Positions 1 through 8,805 of a stretch of 18,629 nt of DNA are shown here, piece after piece. The position numbers and the translations under genes were made by a program. The notes below the pieces were generated by a model. That model was given only the letters and a program-made list of their open reading frames with translations. It did not search any database and had not been told where the DNA came from. The stretch comes from Euryarchaeota archaeon UBA242 (GTDB taxonomy: Archaea; Thermoplasmatota; Poseidoniia; Poseidoniales; Poseidoniaceae), in assembly GCA_002499015.1 (NCBI GenBank), contig DAJY01000001.1:16685-35313 (forward strand). The letters are read 5' to 3'. Numbering within the stretch: position 1 is the first letter of the stretch; the number at the start of each line of letters is the position of its first letter.

Positions 1-563
1 TCAACTTCTTCTTCAGTTTCTTCAACTTCGTCGTTTTCACCAGTTTCGACTTCAGATATTTCTTCCTCTTCTTCCTTCTCTTCTTTTTCGTTGGCGGAAG
101 GGGTGTATTCGGCCCCGGTAACAGACTGCTCCAATTCCATCAAGTCTATTTCTCCATTGCCATCAATATCAATTTGCTCAATCAATCTTTCAACTTGTGA
201 GGGAGGTAGATCTGCTAAATTTAAGTTTAATAGACCTTCTCTCAACTCATCAGAATCGATCATTCCATCGCCATTAGTATCAAATTTGTCAAATAATGCG
301 GCTATGCTTAAACCAGTGTTAGATAGCCATTTTCGTAATACATCCATCACATCATCTGCAACGAAAATAACACGACACTTTTTACAACTGGTTGATTCGA
401 GAGGTACTAAAGTTCCACAAGCGCCACATTCACCAAGGGCATCGTCGGAGATACCCGAAAACTTGATTTTACACTCGGGACATTCGCTAGAATCACTCGC
501 AATTACCGCACGGCAATTTCCACATTCAGCCATTGAGATTTCATCATTCACTGTCTCGGTCAT
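1..563 (-). CDS. Zinc-ribbon / EF-hand protein, 3' end beyond the window
   Basis: Reading the minus strand from an ATG at 563 gives 187 codons with no stop before the window edge, so the C-terminus is missing. Seen: four CxxC pairs (C14/C17, C28/C31, C46/C49, C60/C63) that fit two zinc ribbons, then two canonical 12-residue EF-hand loops at about 95-106 (DTNGDGMIDSDE) and 132-143 (DIDGNGEIDLME). Both loops have acidic or Asn ligands at 1, 3 and 5, Gly at 6, Ile at 8 and Glu at 12. After residue 155 the chain becomes a Glu-rich low-complexity tail. There is no N-terminal signal or membrane helix, so this part is probably cytoplasmic. A GGTG lies about 5-8 bases before the ATG; a second in-frame ATG at 533 is possible. 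Paired EF-hands bind Ca2+ in known families and zinc ribbons often mediate protein or nucleic-acid contacts. The actual role is unknown, and what lies beyond the acidic tail cannot be seen. Confidence 0.85.
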   Translation of the reverse strand, partial: MTETVNDEISMAECGNCRAVIASDSSECPECKIKFSGISDDALGECGACGTLVPLESTSCKKCRVIFVADDVMDVLRKWLSNTGLSIAALFDKFDTNGDGMIDSDELREGLLNLNLADLPPSQVERLIEQIDIDGNGEIDLMELEQSVTGAEYTPSANEKEEKEEEEEISEVETGENDEVEETEEEV

Positions 564-594
564 TGCCACACCTATATATGCCAAACAAACAATA

Positions 595-602
595 GATATA
601 AT
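595..602 (-). promoter_or_regulatory. Possible TATA box for the zinc-ribbon/EF-hand gene
   Basis: On the minus strand the sequence ATTATATC lies 32-39 bases upstream of the ATG at 563. An archaeal TATA box about 25 bases before the transcription start would give a leader of roughly 10 bases holding the GGTG ribosome site. This is an inference from composition and spacing only. The 112-base gap 564-675 also has to hold the promoter of the divergent DUF835-like gene; AGTAAATAG near 628-636 is the only weak candidate there. Confidence 0.3.
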
Positions 603-675
603 GCTTGATGGAGTTTACAGTGACAGATAGTAAATAGAGCGGTTAGTCATAGTGCCATTTAAGGGGGGCTGACCG

Positions 676-1581
676 ATGGAGCAAGGACGACTATATACTG
701 CAGAATTATCTAATAATAGCGCCTTATATCCTTGGCTCGACAAACAATTAGAAGTCTCACAGCAACAAGTATTGCTGTTCAGCCGCCAGCCGCATAAACG
801 ATTGTTAGAGTACATTGATTTGTCTAAGATTGAATCGTATTGGCTATCTGACCGTACCACTGCTGGCGCTATTACTCCTCGTCTTGAAAAAATAGCCCAC
901 ATTATCACTTCTAAATTACCTAATGACCACGGATTGATAGTCATAGAAGGACTTGAGTGGCTAGTGTCTTTACACGGTGAGGATGCTGTGTTATCATTTA
1001 TTAGACAAATTAGAGATGAAGCATACAAAAGTTCTTGGAAAATTATATTTCCAATAAATTGCTTAGTTTTTGATTCGGTTTGGCTAGCGCGATTGAGAAG
1101 GGAGGCTCCAGAGGCAGATATTTTCTCGCAAATAAAAGATGACCTCACTGAGTTCCATCAAGAACATTTCGATATCCAAAACGAATCCATTGAAGAAATA
1201 AAAATTCATAATTTCCAGCAAATGCCTGGCGAAGATATTGAATTAGATACTATACAAGACGGCTCTCCTAAGTTAGTAATGTTGACTCGATTACCTAGTA
1301 ATGGATTTAGTAATTCCATCCTCACACGCCGCATTTTACAATGGAGAAGAATGGGTCTAGATGTTTCCGAAGTGGAGCCAGCACTTACGATTAGAGACGA
1401 AAAGGTGGCTCATCAATTATATTCATCTGTTGAAGAGAAGGTTAGAAGAGCGGTTCAATTAGAAAACCACTTAGAAGCCATATCCGATAATATCTCAGCT
1501 ACTGAATTAACTACTGCTAGATTCAGAATTAGGCAACTAACTGGCCTAGATGAACTAGAAAAGTGGCTACTTTCCTTGTAA
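676..1581 (+). CDS. DUF835-like protein
   Basis: 301 residues, no signal peptide or membrane helix, so probably cytoplasmic. Residues about 30-135 look like the archaeal DUF835 domain: a strand with a Ser-Arg (LLFSRQPH), then a predicted strand and acidic turn at 87-93 (LIVIEGLEW), a helix ending FIRQIRD near 108-114, and a following strand KIIFPIN. DUF835 has no established biochemical role and often accompanies signalling modules in Thermoplasmata and Methanosarcina relatives. The C-terminal part (about 200-301) is mainly helical with many Arg (TRRILQWRRMG, EEKVRRAVQLE) and I do not recognise a named domain. The start is supported by a strong AAGGGGGG ribosome site shortly before the ATG. 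Its stop codon (1579-1581) abuts the hutH stop on the other strand with no base between. Family assignment is by pattern, not by a search. Confidence 0.7.
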   Translation: MEQGRLYTAELSNNSALYPWLDKQLEVSQQQVLLFSRQPHKRLLEYIDLSKIESYWLSDRTTAGAITPRLEKIAHIITSKLPNDHGLIVIEGLEWLVSLHGEDAVLSFIRQIRDEAYKSSWKIIFPINCLVFDSVWLARLRREAPEADIFSQIKDDLTEFHQEHFDIQNESIEEIKIHNFQQMPGEDIELDTIQDGSPKLVMLTRLPSNGFSNSILTRRILQWRRMGLDVSEVEPALTIRDEKVAHQLYSSVEEKVRRAVQLENHLEAISDNISATELTTARFRIRQLTGLDELEKWLLSL

Positions 1582-3135
1582 TTAACGAGGTAGTCTGCCA
1601 CATTCAGCTTCAATTCTAGCAAGCCAACCACCTTGCCATAACTGATTAGCAATCTTCTTCAACTCTTTGCTTGTACTTCTATCTCCTTCAAGTGGTGGTG
1701 AAATAACTCTAACTCTTTGCTTCAATGAGCGAACATGATCTGCGGGTTGTAGTTGTTCAAACTCCAATGCTTCACAAGCAACAAATAATTCACATGCCAA
1801 AACTTCTGATAATCTCTCAGTAGCAAGTAAAAGATTCCAACAGGCAGTAGCACCCATACTAACGTGGTCTTCTTGTCCTGCCGAAGTGCTGGTAGAGAAT
1901 GCAGAACGCGGCATTGCATGACCATGTAATTCGGCCAAAGATGCGCCTGCAACATATTGGACAATCATCAATCCAGATTCAAGACCAGAATTCTTTGCCA
2001 AGAACGCTGGTAGATTACTTCTTGCTGGGTCGAGGATTTGGTCAATCCTTCGTTCACTAATAGATGCCAATTCAAAAAGTGCATGGGCCATGGAATCAGC
2101 ACATAATGCCAAAACTTCTCCATGGAAATTACCCTGTGAAATAACTTCATGTGGCCCAGGGTTAGAAGGTTCAGGAAATACCAATGGATTATCCGTCGCA
2201 CTGTTCAATTCGATATCTAAGGTCTCTTGCAGTTGCATAAATCTCTGTAAAACAGCACCATGGACTTGGGGAGCACATCTAAATGAATAAGCATCTTGAA
2301 CTTGTTCACAATCAACATGAGATTGAACAATTGGGGAACCATTCATTATTGTTCGTATCCGTGATGCTGTTATTAATTGACCAATGTGAGGACGAGCAAG
2401 ATGAACTCTTTCATCAGCAGGCCTTACACTTCCTTTCCTCGCTTCTAATGAACAACACATGATGATGTCAGCGAGAGGTAATAATTGGCTAAGCCTTTGT
2501 TCAGCAGCAACTAACAGAGACAACATTTGGCTAGTTCCGTTGATTAGAGATAATCCATCCTTAGCCCTCAATTTAACGCCAATTAAACCATTGGCGAGTA
2601 ATGCATCTCTAGTAGGACCAACGCCTGTTTCTGTCAAGACCTCACCCTCTCCAATTAGTGAAAGAGCCATGTGTGATAATGGTGCTAAATCTCCACTAGC
2701 TCCCAAACTACCTATCCGTGGTATCGCTGGACAAATGTCGCTATTGATGAAAGCGATTAGTTGATTGACAACATCAGGATGTACTCCTGAACATCCTTTT
2801 GCAAGAGAATTAGCCCTTGTGACCATCATTCCTCTAACCAATTCCTTTGACATGAACTCTCCCAATCCAGTAGCGTGTGAACGGATAAGATTTGTTTGTA
2901 AATCTGCTAAATCTTCAACAGATATTCTCTCTTTTACCAATGCACCGAATCCAGTATTGATTCCGTAAACAGTTTCACCTCTCTCCAGTATTCCATCAAT
3001 AACAGATCTTGCTGCATTAATTTTGACCCATGAATCTTGAGAAATAGCAACTGATGCCTTCCCTTCAGCAACCATTTGCACTTCCGAAGAAGACAGCGTT
3101 TCCCCGTCGAGATAGATTGTATTGTCTCCCCTCAT
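1582..3135 (-). CDS. hutH: Histidine ammonia-lyase
   Basis: Catalyses L-histidine to trans-urocanate plus ammonia, the first step of histidine degradation, in the cytoplasm. The 517-residue length is normal. Seen: GSLGASGDLAPLSH at 142-155, where Ala146-Ser147-Gly148 would cyclise into the MIO electrophile; YGINTGFG at 57-64 with the catalytic-loop Tyr; NLIRSH with His87; QDAYSFRCAPQVHGA; SATDNPLVF; and a QEDHVSMG block. The Ser-His pair at 86-87 and QEDHVSMG are typical of histidine lyases, and argue against phenylalanine or tyrosine lyases, which usually have Phe-Leu or His-Leu there. The ATG at 3135 is preceded by GGTGGT at three bases and lies 12 bases after the hutU stop, so the two are almost certainly co-transcribed. 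It is the last gene of the seven-gene minus-strand run and ends stop-to-stop against the DUF835-like gene. Confidence 0.97.
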   Translation of the reverse strand: MRGDNTIYLDGETLSSSEVQMVAEGKASVAISQDSWVKINAARSVIDGILERGETVYGINTGFGALVKERISVEDLADLQTNLIRSHATGLGEFMSKELVRGMMVTRANSLAKGCSGVHPDVVNQLIAFINSDICPAIPRIGSLGASGDLAPLSHMALSLIGEGEVLTETGVGPTRDALLANGLIGVKLRAKDGLSLINGTSQMLSLLVAAEQRLSQLLPLADIIMCCSLEARKGSVRPADERVHLARPHIGQLITASRIRTIMNGSPIVQSHVDCEQVQDAYSFRCAPQVHGAVLQRFMQLQETLDIELNSATDNPLVFPEPSNPGPHEVISQGNFHGEVLALCADSMAHALFELASISERRIDQILDPARSNLPAFLAKNSGLESGLMIVQYVAGASLAELHGHAMPRSAFSTSTSAGQEDHVSMGATACWNLLLATERLSEVLACELFVACEALEFEQLQPADHVRSLKQRVRVISPPLEGDRSTSKELKKIANQLWQGGWLARIEAECGRLPR

Positions 3136-3147
3136 ATTACCACCACA

Positions 3148-5208
3148 TCAGATTGAGTTAATTATATCGTCATCAACAATATTTGGCAAAGTTACTTGTA
3201 AATCTGGTTGTGATTGCATTGCTCTCTTTGCTGCAAAAATCGCTCCATCATTACGAGCCCAAGCCCTTCTCGCTACCCCATTATTGACATCCCAGTGTAG
3301 CATTGATTGTAATCGGCTTTCAGAATCATCAGTTCCATCTAGCATCAAGCCGAAGCCGCCGTTGACAACTTCACCCCAGCCAACACCTCCACCATTGTGC
3401 AAACTAACCCAAGTTGCGCCTCTAAAGGAATCACCTACGAAGTTTTGAACTGCCATGTCCGCAGTAAACATTGAACCGTCAGAAATATTCGCGGTTTCCC
3501 TATAAGGTGAGTCGGTTCCTGAAACGTCGTGATGATCTCTACCCAATACGATTGGACCAGATATTCGCCCCGATGAGATAGCCTTATTCATTGCTGATGC
3601 GATTCTCCTTCTTCCTTCATCATCCGCATAGAGAATACGCGCTTGAGAGCCTACGACCATGTTATTTGACTCGGCCTGCTCAATCCAGCGAATATTATCT
3701 CTCATCTGTTGTTGGATTTCTATAGGAGATTGTAATATCATTTCAGAAAGAACTTCACAAGCAATTGCATCGGATTGCGCTAAATCTTGTGGACTCCCTG
3801 AACAGCAAACCCACCTATATGGTCCAAATCCATAATCAAAGCACATTGGACCCATGATATCTTCAACATATGATGGATATCTAAAACTACCATCTGCATT
3901 GATCACATCTGCACCTGCTCGGCTAGCCTCGAGAAGGAAAGCATTTCCATAATCCCAAAAGTACATTCCTTTATCGGTCATTTTGTTGATAGCATTTGCA
4001 TGCCGAATCAAACTACTTTTTACTTCATCAGCAAACTTCTGAGGTTGTTGTGACATCATTAATGATGCAACTTGATACTCAAATCCTACAGGAAAATATC
4101 CGCCTTGCCATGGATTATGAAGTGAAGTTTGATCACTTCCTAAATCGACCTTAATCTCTCTTTCAGCCAACCTCTCCCAAAGTGTAACTATGTTCCCTAC
4201 ATATCCAATAGAAATCGCTTCCTTATTTTCAACTGCTATGATCATTTTGTCAATTGCATCATCGACATCATCAGCAACTATACTAAGCCAACCTTGCTGT
4301 TGTCTCTTCCTAGCCGCATGTGGATTAACTTCAGCGATGATACAAGCGGCACCTGCAATTACAGCGGCTTTCGCTTGAGCCCCAGACATACCGCCTAAAC
4401 CGGATGTTACGAAAGAAATACCCTCTAGGCCTTCATCGCCAGAAATTCCTAATTTGGCTCTTGCAGCATTAAGTAAAGTAATCGTAGTCCCATGAACTAT
4501 TCCTTGCGGACCAATATACATGTAAGAGCCAGCGGTCATTTGCCCGTATTGACTAACTCCTAAGGCATTCATCTTTTCATAATCCTCAGCAGATGAATGA
4601 TTTGGTATTACCATGCCGTTAGTTACTATTGCCCTAGGGGCGCTTGGACTTGAAGGAAATAGTCCAAGGGGGTGACCGGAATATATTACCAGTGTTTGAT
4701 GCTCGGACATTTGCGATAAATACTTCATCACGATTCGGTATTGTGCCCAATTTTGGAACACTGCACCATTGCCTCCATAAGTTATCAATTCATGAGGAAA
4801 TTGAGCAACCATCGGATCTAAATTATTTTGAATCATTAGCATTATAGCGGCTGCTTGCTTACATTTCACTGGATAATAGTCTATTGGGTAAGCCCGCATT
4901 TCATATTCTGTGGGCCTATATCTCCACATTATCACTCTGCCAAAAGTATTCAACTCTTGACTAAACTCTTTTGCTAGTGTTATATGTAAATGGCTTGGAA
5001 AATACCTCAATGCATTTCTAATGGCTAGTTGCTTCTCTTGATGAGACAATACTTGCCGCCTTGCGGGAGCATGGTCTACCCCATCATCCCATTGAGGCAT
5101 TTCTGGCAACTCATCGGGAATGCCAGAGACGAGGCAAGCGGCGAGGATTGAGGGAACCTCTTCCGACATAACACAGGGTTGTCTCAGCCTGTCTTTGAGC
5201 ATTGCCAT
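3148..5208 (-). CDS. hutU: Urocanate hydratase
   Basis: Converts urocanate plus water to 4-imidazolone-5-propionate using tightly bound NAD+ as an electrophile; cytoplasmic second step of histidine degradation. Seen: the hallmark YGGNGAVFQNWAQY at 144-157, QMTAGSYMYIGPQGIVHGT at 223-241, the glycine-rich GLGGMSGAQ at 270-278 that fits NAD+ binding, DLGSDQTSLHNPWQGGY at 355-371, GPYRWVCCSG near 462-471, and DHHDVSGTDSPYRET towards the C-terminus. At 686 residues it is longer than the roughly 550-residue classical bacterial enzyme and resembles the long variant of about 650-680 residues, with extra N-terminal sequence before YGGNG. Two in-frame ATGs (5208 and 5202) are equally plausible starts. 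The first lies one base after the MFS stop, so translational coupling is likely; no strong Shine-Dalgarno is visible. hutH follows 12 bases downstream. Confidence 0.97.
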   Translation of the reverse strand: MAMLKDRLRQPCVMSEEVPSILAACLVSGIPDELPEMPQWDDGVDHAPARRQVLSHQEKQLAIRNALRYFPSHLHITLAKEFSQELNTFGRVIMWRYRPTEYEMRAYPIDYYPVKCKQAAAIMLMIQNNLDPMVAQFPHELITYGGNGAVFQNWAQYRIVMKYLSQMSEHQTLVIYSGHPLGLFPSSPSAPRAIVTNGMVIPNHSSAEDYEKMNALGVSQYGQMTAGSYMYIGPQGIVHGTTITLLNAARAKLGISGDEGLEGISFVTSGLGGMSGAQAKAAVIAGAACIIAEVNPHAARKRQQQGWLSIVADDVDDAIDKMIIAVENKEAISIGYVGNIVTLWERLAEREIKVDLGSDQTSLHNPWQGGYFPVGFEYQVASLMMSQQPQKFADEVKSSLIRHANAINKMTDKGMYFWDYGNAFLLEASRAGADVINADGSFRYPSYVEDIMGPMCFDYGFGPYRWVCCSGSPQDLAQSDAIACEVLSEMILQSPIEIQQQMRDNIRWIEQAESNNMVVGSQARILYADDEGRRRIASAMNKAISSGRISGPIVLGRDHHDVSGTDSPYRETANISDGSMFTADMAVQNFVGDSFRGATWVSLHNGGGVGWGEVVNGGFGLMLDGTDDSESRLQSMLHWDVNNGVARRAWARNDGAIFAAKRAMQSQPDLQVTLPNIVDDDIINSI

Positions 5209-5209
5209 C

Positions 5210-6463
5210 TTACACTTGAGTAACGCTTTTTGAATTACCGGGATTCCATAATGTGAACAAAATCCCAGTTAACATCATCAGTGAACCAAAGTATAGAATC
5301 CCGTCAGCGATTCCAAGATTGTAATTTTCTACCAAATATCCAGCTACTGAAGTGGAAATTGAAAATGCAATAGACATCAATAACATATCTATTGAGAAAA
5401 CTCTACCTCTCATTTCATCCTCCACCCAACGTTGAGTTAGAATAGTTGAAAGAACCCAATTAGCACCGCTGGCAGCATGGGCAAGAAGAATAAGAATTAC
5501 TGTTAATACAAGACTGATATGCAAAGTTAGTGAAACCAATACGTAAAAGCCCCCGCTTATGACAACCAATTTACCAATTAATCCTGGCCATTTAGATTCA
5601 TCTTTCAACACTTTTCTAGCAATTATAGGTCCAAGCCCAGTCCCGACGCCTCTTGCGAAGAAGAATATACCGAATCCCATGGCTGGGCCATATCCATCGG
5701 TTTCTGCCCCTAATAATACTAAGAAGACTCCCGCCAATGCACCACCAGCGATATTCCATGAAGTTTTCGCGAAAAGAATCCTCAACAATCGCGATTCAGT
5801 ATAAACCCTTAACCAACCGCGTTTGATATTTGAAAATGCTGTTTTGAAAAATGGTGCTTTCATATCTTCCTCAACTTTTTGCTGTATTTTTACTGGAATT
5901 AGTAGAAGTGTAGCGACTACAAATGTCATTGAATCGATAATAAAGGCTGCATCTGCACCCCACTTAGATACCACGACTCCACCCAATAATGCTCCGATAC
6001 ACAATGCTGTAGACCATGAGGCTGCATCAAGAGCATTGGCTGTAGCCAAATCTTCTGCACTGACAACATTAGGTATTGCAGCCCTTTCAGCAGTCATATA
6101 TGTTCCATGCAGTAACATCATCAATCCAGATAATGCGATCATCCATGGTATGTCCGATGCGCTATCGACTAGAAGAAAACCAAGTGCTAAAAATATTTGA
6201 ATAAAATTTGCAACTACCATTATTAATTTACGGCTATATCTGTCGGCTAATAATCCAATAAACGGCTGCATTAAGGCAAATGAAGCCATTCTTACTGTGA
6301 ATAGGAATCCGAGTAAAAATTCTGAATCAGTATATTCTAGGATTAAGAAAAATAGTGCTATTGTGTTGAACCATTCCCCTAACATTGAAATTACTGAAGC
6401 AAGCCATAGACTACGGAAATTTCGATTTGAACGAAGTAATTGTAAATAACCAATATCGCTCAT
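5210..6463 (-). CDS. MFS transporter, MFS_3/EntS-like exporter type
   Basis: Integral membrane protein of about 417 residues with roughly 12 hydrophobic segments in two halves. N-terminal features match the MFS_3-like group: FRSLWLASVISMLGEW, then PFIGLLADRYSRK, the loop 2-3 motif A (Gly-x-x-x-Asp-Arg-x-x-Arg-Lys). Characterised relatives are mostly drug or siderophore exporters, but the substrate cannot be read from sequence. Start choice: a GTG at 6469 overlaps the upstream stop as GTGA, but AGGAGG at 6471-6476 is ideally spaced (7 bases) from the ATG at 6463, so I take the ATG. It is sandwiched between the YdeP-type oxidoreductase (ends 6466) and hutU (starts 5208), overlapping or nearly touching both, so all three are probably one transcript. 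A role moving histidine, urocanate or a breakdown product is possible but rests on position only. Confidence 0.9.
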   Translation of the reverse strand: MSDIGYLQLLRSNRNFRSLWLASVISMLGEWFNTIALFFLILEYTDSEFLLGFLFTVRMASFALMQPFIGLLADRYSRKLIMVVANFIQIFLALGFLLVDSASDIPWMIALSGLMMLLHGTYMTAERAAIPNVVSAEDLATANALDAASWSTALCIGALLGGVVVSKWGADAAFIIDSMTFVVATLLLIPVKIQQKVEEDMKAPFFKTAFSNIKRGWLRVYTESRLLRILFAKTSWNIAGGALAGVFLVLLGAETDGYGPAMGFGIFFFARGVGTGLGPIIARKVLKDESKWPGLIGKLVVISGGFYVLVSLTLHISLVLTVILILLAHAASGANWVLSTILTQRWVEDEMRGRVFSIDMLLMSIAFSISTSVAGYLVENYNLGIADGILYFGSLMMLTGILFTLWNPGNSKSVTQV

Positions 6464-6465
6464 AA

Positions 6466-8754
6466 TCACTCCTCCTCTTGCGAGGAGTGACTCTCATGCA
6501 ATGATACTACTACCCATTTTGAAGTTGGCGTATTAGATATATCTGCTGTAGATTCAAGGGCTACGAGGCAATTGGCTTCAGGGAAGTAAGTAGCGATATT
6601 ACCACTTGGAATATCATAAGGAATAACAATCCACTGCTCTGCCTTTCTAGTTTGTCCATTAAAATGAGATACGATGTCTACGATAGTTCTTGTTTTCCAA
6701 CCCCTTTCTATCATATCGTTGGCATTCATCATCACCACTCTTCTATTGCCATGTATACCTCTATACCTGTCATGTAAATCATAGATAGTAGTGTTATATT
6801 GGTCGTGACTTCTAATTGTCATCATTACATATTTATCATCATCAATAGAGACATTTGGTAGCGTATTAGTAGTGAAGTGTGCCTTTCCATTATCTGTAGC
6901 AAATGATTGGCTATCTCTTGGTGGATTAGGTAGTGAAAAACCATTAGGATTACGGATTCTAAGGTTATAATCTTCAAAGCCATGCAATGACTTTTCCATC
7001 AAATTTCTAATATTATCATAATTATCAATCAGTTCTAGCCAATTCAAATGCTTGTCACCCAACGTTGCGTTAGCCAATTGCGCAACAATCCATGGCTCAC
7101 TTCGTAGGTGTGTGCTAGCCGGCTGGAAGCCGCCTCTAGAACTATGCACTATACTCATTGAATTTTCTACGGAAACAAATTGTTCGCCTTCTTTAGTAAC
7201 ATCAAGTTCAGTGCGCCCAAGACAAGGAAGAATTAGCGCTTCCTTGCCGGTGATGCAATGGGCGCGATTGAGTTTAGTAGATACCTGAATTGTGAGATTA
7301 ACTTTTTGTATTCCTTCAGCAGTAGCCTCAGTATCTGGGCTGGCGGAGATGAAATTACCGCCTAAACAGAAAAAGACACCAATTTCACCCTTTCTCATAG
7401 CCTTAATCGCGTGAACAACATCGTGTCCATGACTTTTAGGAACTTCAAAGCCCAATCCCTGTTCTAACTTTTCCAAGAATGCTTCAGATGGAGCCTCCCA
7501 AATGCCCACGGTTCTATCGCCTTGAACATTTGAATGACCTCTTACAGGGCAAAACCCAGCGCCTTCTCGGCCGACATGACCGCCCATCAATAAGAGATTA
7601 ACAACTTCTTGAATTACTGTAACGCCATTGCGGTGCTGGGTTAATCCCATCGCCCAGCAAGCGATAGTAGCATTGGAATCTGCACACATTTGTCCGGCTT
7701 GCTCTATTTGTTGCCTAGATAATCCGCTATCAGTGCAGATTACATCCCAGGTCGTATTCAATGCAGAATCTAACATTGATTGGTAACCATCTGTTTTAGA
7801 GTCGATGAATGATTTATCGATACCGCCCTTTTGGTGATGAATCTTTATCAATCCCTTGATCAAAGCAGCATCTCCTCCGATTTTCACTTGTAGGTGAACA
7901 TCGGCTAGTGTTGTAGATTTTAGATTGGCCGTCATGTAATCTTGAGGGTGCTTAAAACGATTCAAACCAGATTCAGGAAGTGGATTAACATGAATGATTT
8001 TCGCACCAAACTTCTTTGCATCCCTCAATGCAGTCAGCATTCGAGGGTGGTTGGTACCTGGGTTCTGCCCTATTACTAGTATTAACGCTGCTTTGTTGAA
8101 ATCTTCAAGTGTAACAGTTCCTTTACCTATTCCAATAGTAGCCTCCAATCCTTTACCACTTGACTCATGGCACATGTTTGAGCAATCTGGTAAATTATTC
8201 GTTCCAAAGGCACGTACAAATGCCTGATATAAGAAAGCGGCTTCATTACTGGTTCTTCCAGAAGTGTAAAACGCTGCATTATCAGCTGATTGTAAAGAAT
8301 TTAATTGAGTGGATATTTTTTCGAAAGCATCATCCCAACTTATTTCTGTATAATGGGAAGAATCCTTTGCAAGGAACATTGGGTTGGTAATTCTGCCTTG
8401 TTTATTTAGCCAATAATCACTTTGGTTGGATAGGTGTTGTACTGAGTATTTCTTGAAAAACTCAGGGGTGACACGGGCCTTTGTTCCTTCATCAGCAATT
8501 GCTTTAGCACCGTTTTCACAGAATTCAAATGTAGTCCGATGTTCTGGGTCTGGCCAGGCACAACCAGGGCAATCAAATCCCTTCGCCTGATTTACCATCA
8601 TCAAACTTTTAACGGTTTTAGTTATACCCATTCTTGTAATTCCATGTTTCATGGAAGACAAGGCAGCAGGAATTCCCGCAGCAGTGGTTTTAATTTTTGA
8701 TAACTTCAATTTATTGTTATCCAGAGGGGTGAGGGCTGTTACCTTTTCACGCAT
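6466..8754 (-). CDS. FdhF/YdeP-family molybdopterin oxidoreductase
   Basis: About 762 residues of the YdeP-like branch of the formate dehydrogenase alpha / DMSO reductase superfamily (TIGR01701-type). The substrate of this branch is not established; E. coli YdeP is linked to acid resistance. Seen: N-terminal CPGCAWPD at 62-69, FCENGAK at 78-84, DYWLNKQGRITNPM, then PDCSNMCHESSG at 189-200, where Cys191 aligns with the Mo ligand (Sec140 of E. coli FDH-H), NPGTNHPR near 231-238, and a C-terminal bis-MGD-type domain with GIHGNRRVVMMN. Cysteines 62, 65 and 79 fit three of the four [4Fe-4S] ligands of FDH; the third position is Asp69. There is no twin-arginine signal, so it should be cytoplasmic. 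A GTG at 8763 is in frame, but GGTG at 8761-8764 looks like the ribosome site for the ATG at 8754. FdhD lies 51 bases upstream, consistent with a sulfurated Mo cofactor. Confidence 0.93.
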   Translation of the reverse strand: MREKVTALTPLDNNKLKLSKIKTTAAGIPAALSSMKHGITRMGITKTVKSLMMVNQAKGFDCPGCAWPDPEHRTTFEFCENGAKAIADEGTKARVTPEFFKKYSVQHLSNQSDYWLNKQGRITNPMFLAKDSSHYTEISWDDAFEKISTQLNSLQSADNAAFYTSGRTSNEAAFLYQAFVRAFGTNNLPDCSNMCHESSGKGLEATIGIGKGTVTLEDFNKAALILVIGQNPGTNHPRMLTALRDAKKFGAKIIHVNPLPESGLNRFKHPQDYMTANLKSTTLADVHLQVKIGGDAALIKGLIKIHHQKGGIDKSFIDSKTDGYQSMLDSALNTTWDVICTDSGLSRQQIEQAGQMCADSNATIACWAMGLTQHRNGVTVIQEVVNLLLMGGHVGREGAGFCPVRGHSNVQGDRTVGIWEAPSEAFLEKLEQGLGFEVPKSHGHDVVHAIKAMRKGEIGVFFCLGGNFISASPDTEATAEGIQKVNLTIQVSTKLNRAHCITGKEALILPCLGRTELDVTKEGEQFVSVENSMSIVHSSRGGFQPASTHLRSEPWIVAQLANATLGDKHLNWLELIDNYDNIRNLMEKSLHGFEDYNLRIRNPNGFSLPNPPRDSQSFATDNGKAHFTTNTLPNVSIDDDKYVMMTIRSHDQYNTTIYDLHDRYRGIHGNRRVVMMNANDMIERGWKTRTIVDIVSHFNGQTRKAEQWIVIPYDIPSGNIATYFPEANCLVALESTADISNTPTSKWVVVSLHESHSSQEEE
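6471..6476 (-). promoter_or_regulatory. Shine-Dalgarno AGGAGG setting the MFS start
   Basis: The minus strand reads AGGAGG, seven bases, then ATG at 6463. The site lies inside the last codons of the oxidoreductase gene. It is too close (one base) to the GTG at 6469 to serve that codon, and so supports the ATG as start. Confidence 0.65.
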
Positions 8755-8805
8755 TTTCCTCACCGCTAATTTACCACGCTGTGGCTTTGCTTCTCAATGC
8801 TTTGT

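Noticed and set aside
1..120. CT-rich start of the window as a simple repeat
   Set aside because: It is the coding strand complement of a Glu-rich tail in an uninterrupted frame, not a tandem repeat array.
91..630. Open frame of 179 codons on the plus strand
   Set aside because: It is a shadow of the minus-strand zinc-ribbon/EF-hand gene, whose translation has clear CxxC and EF-hand motifs; the plus-strand product has no recognisable motif.
615..1148. Open frame of 177 codons on the minus strand
   Set aside because: It lies antisense within the DUF835-like gene, which has a strong ribosome site and a domain pattern.
1582..3135. Phenylalanine or tyrosine ammonia-lyase instead of HutH
   Set aside because: The Ser-His selectivity pair, the QEDHVSM block and the neighbouring hutU all point to histidine.
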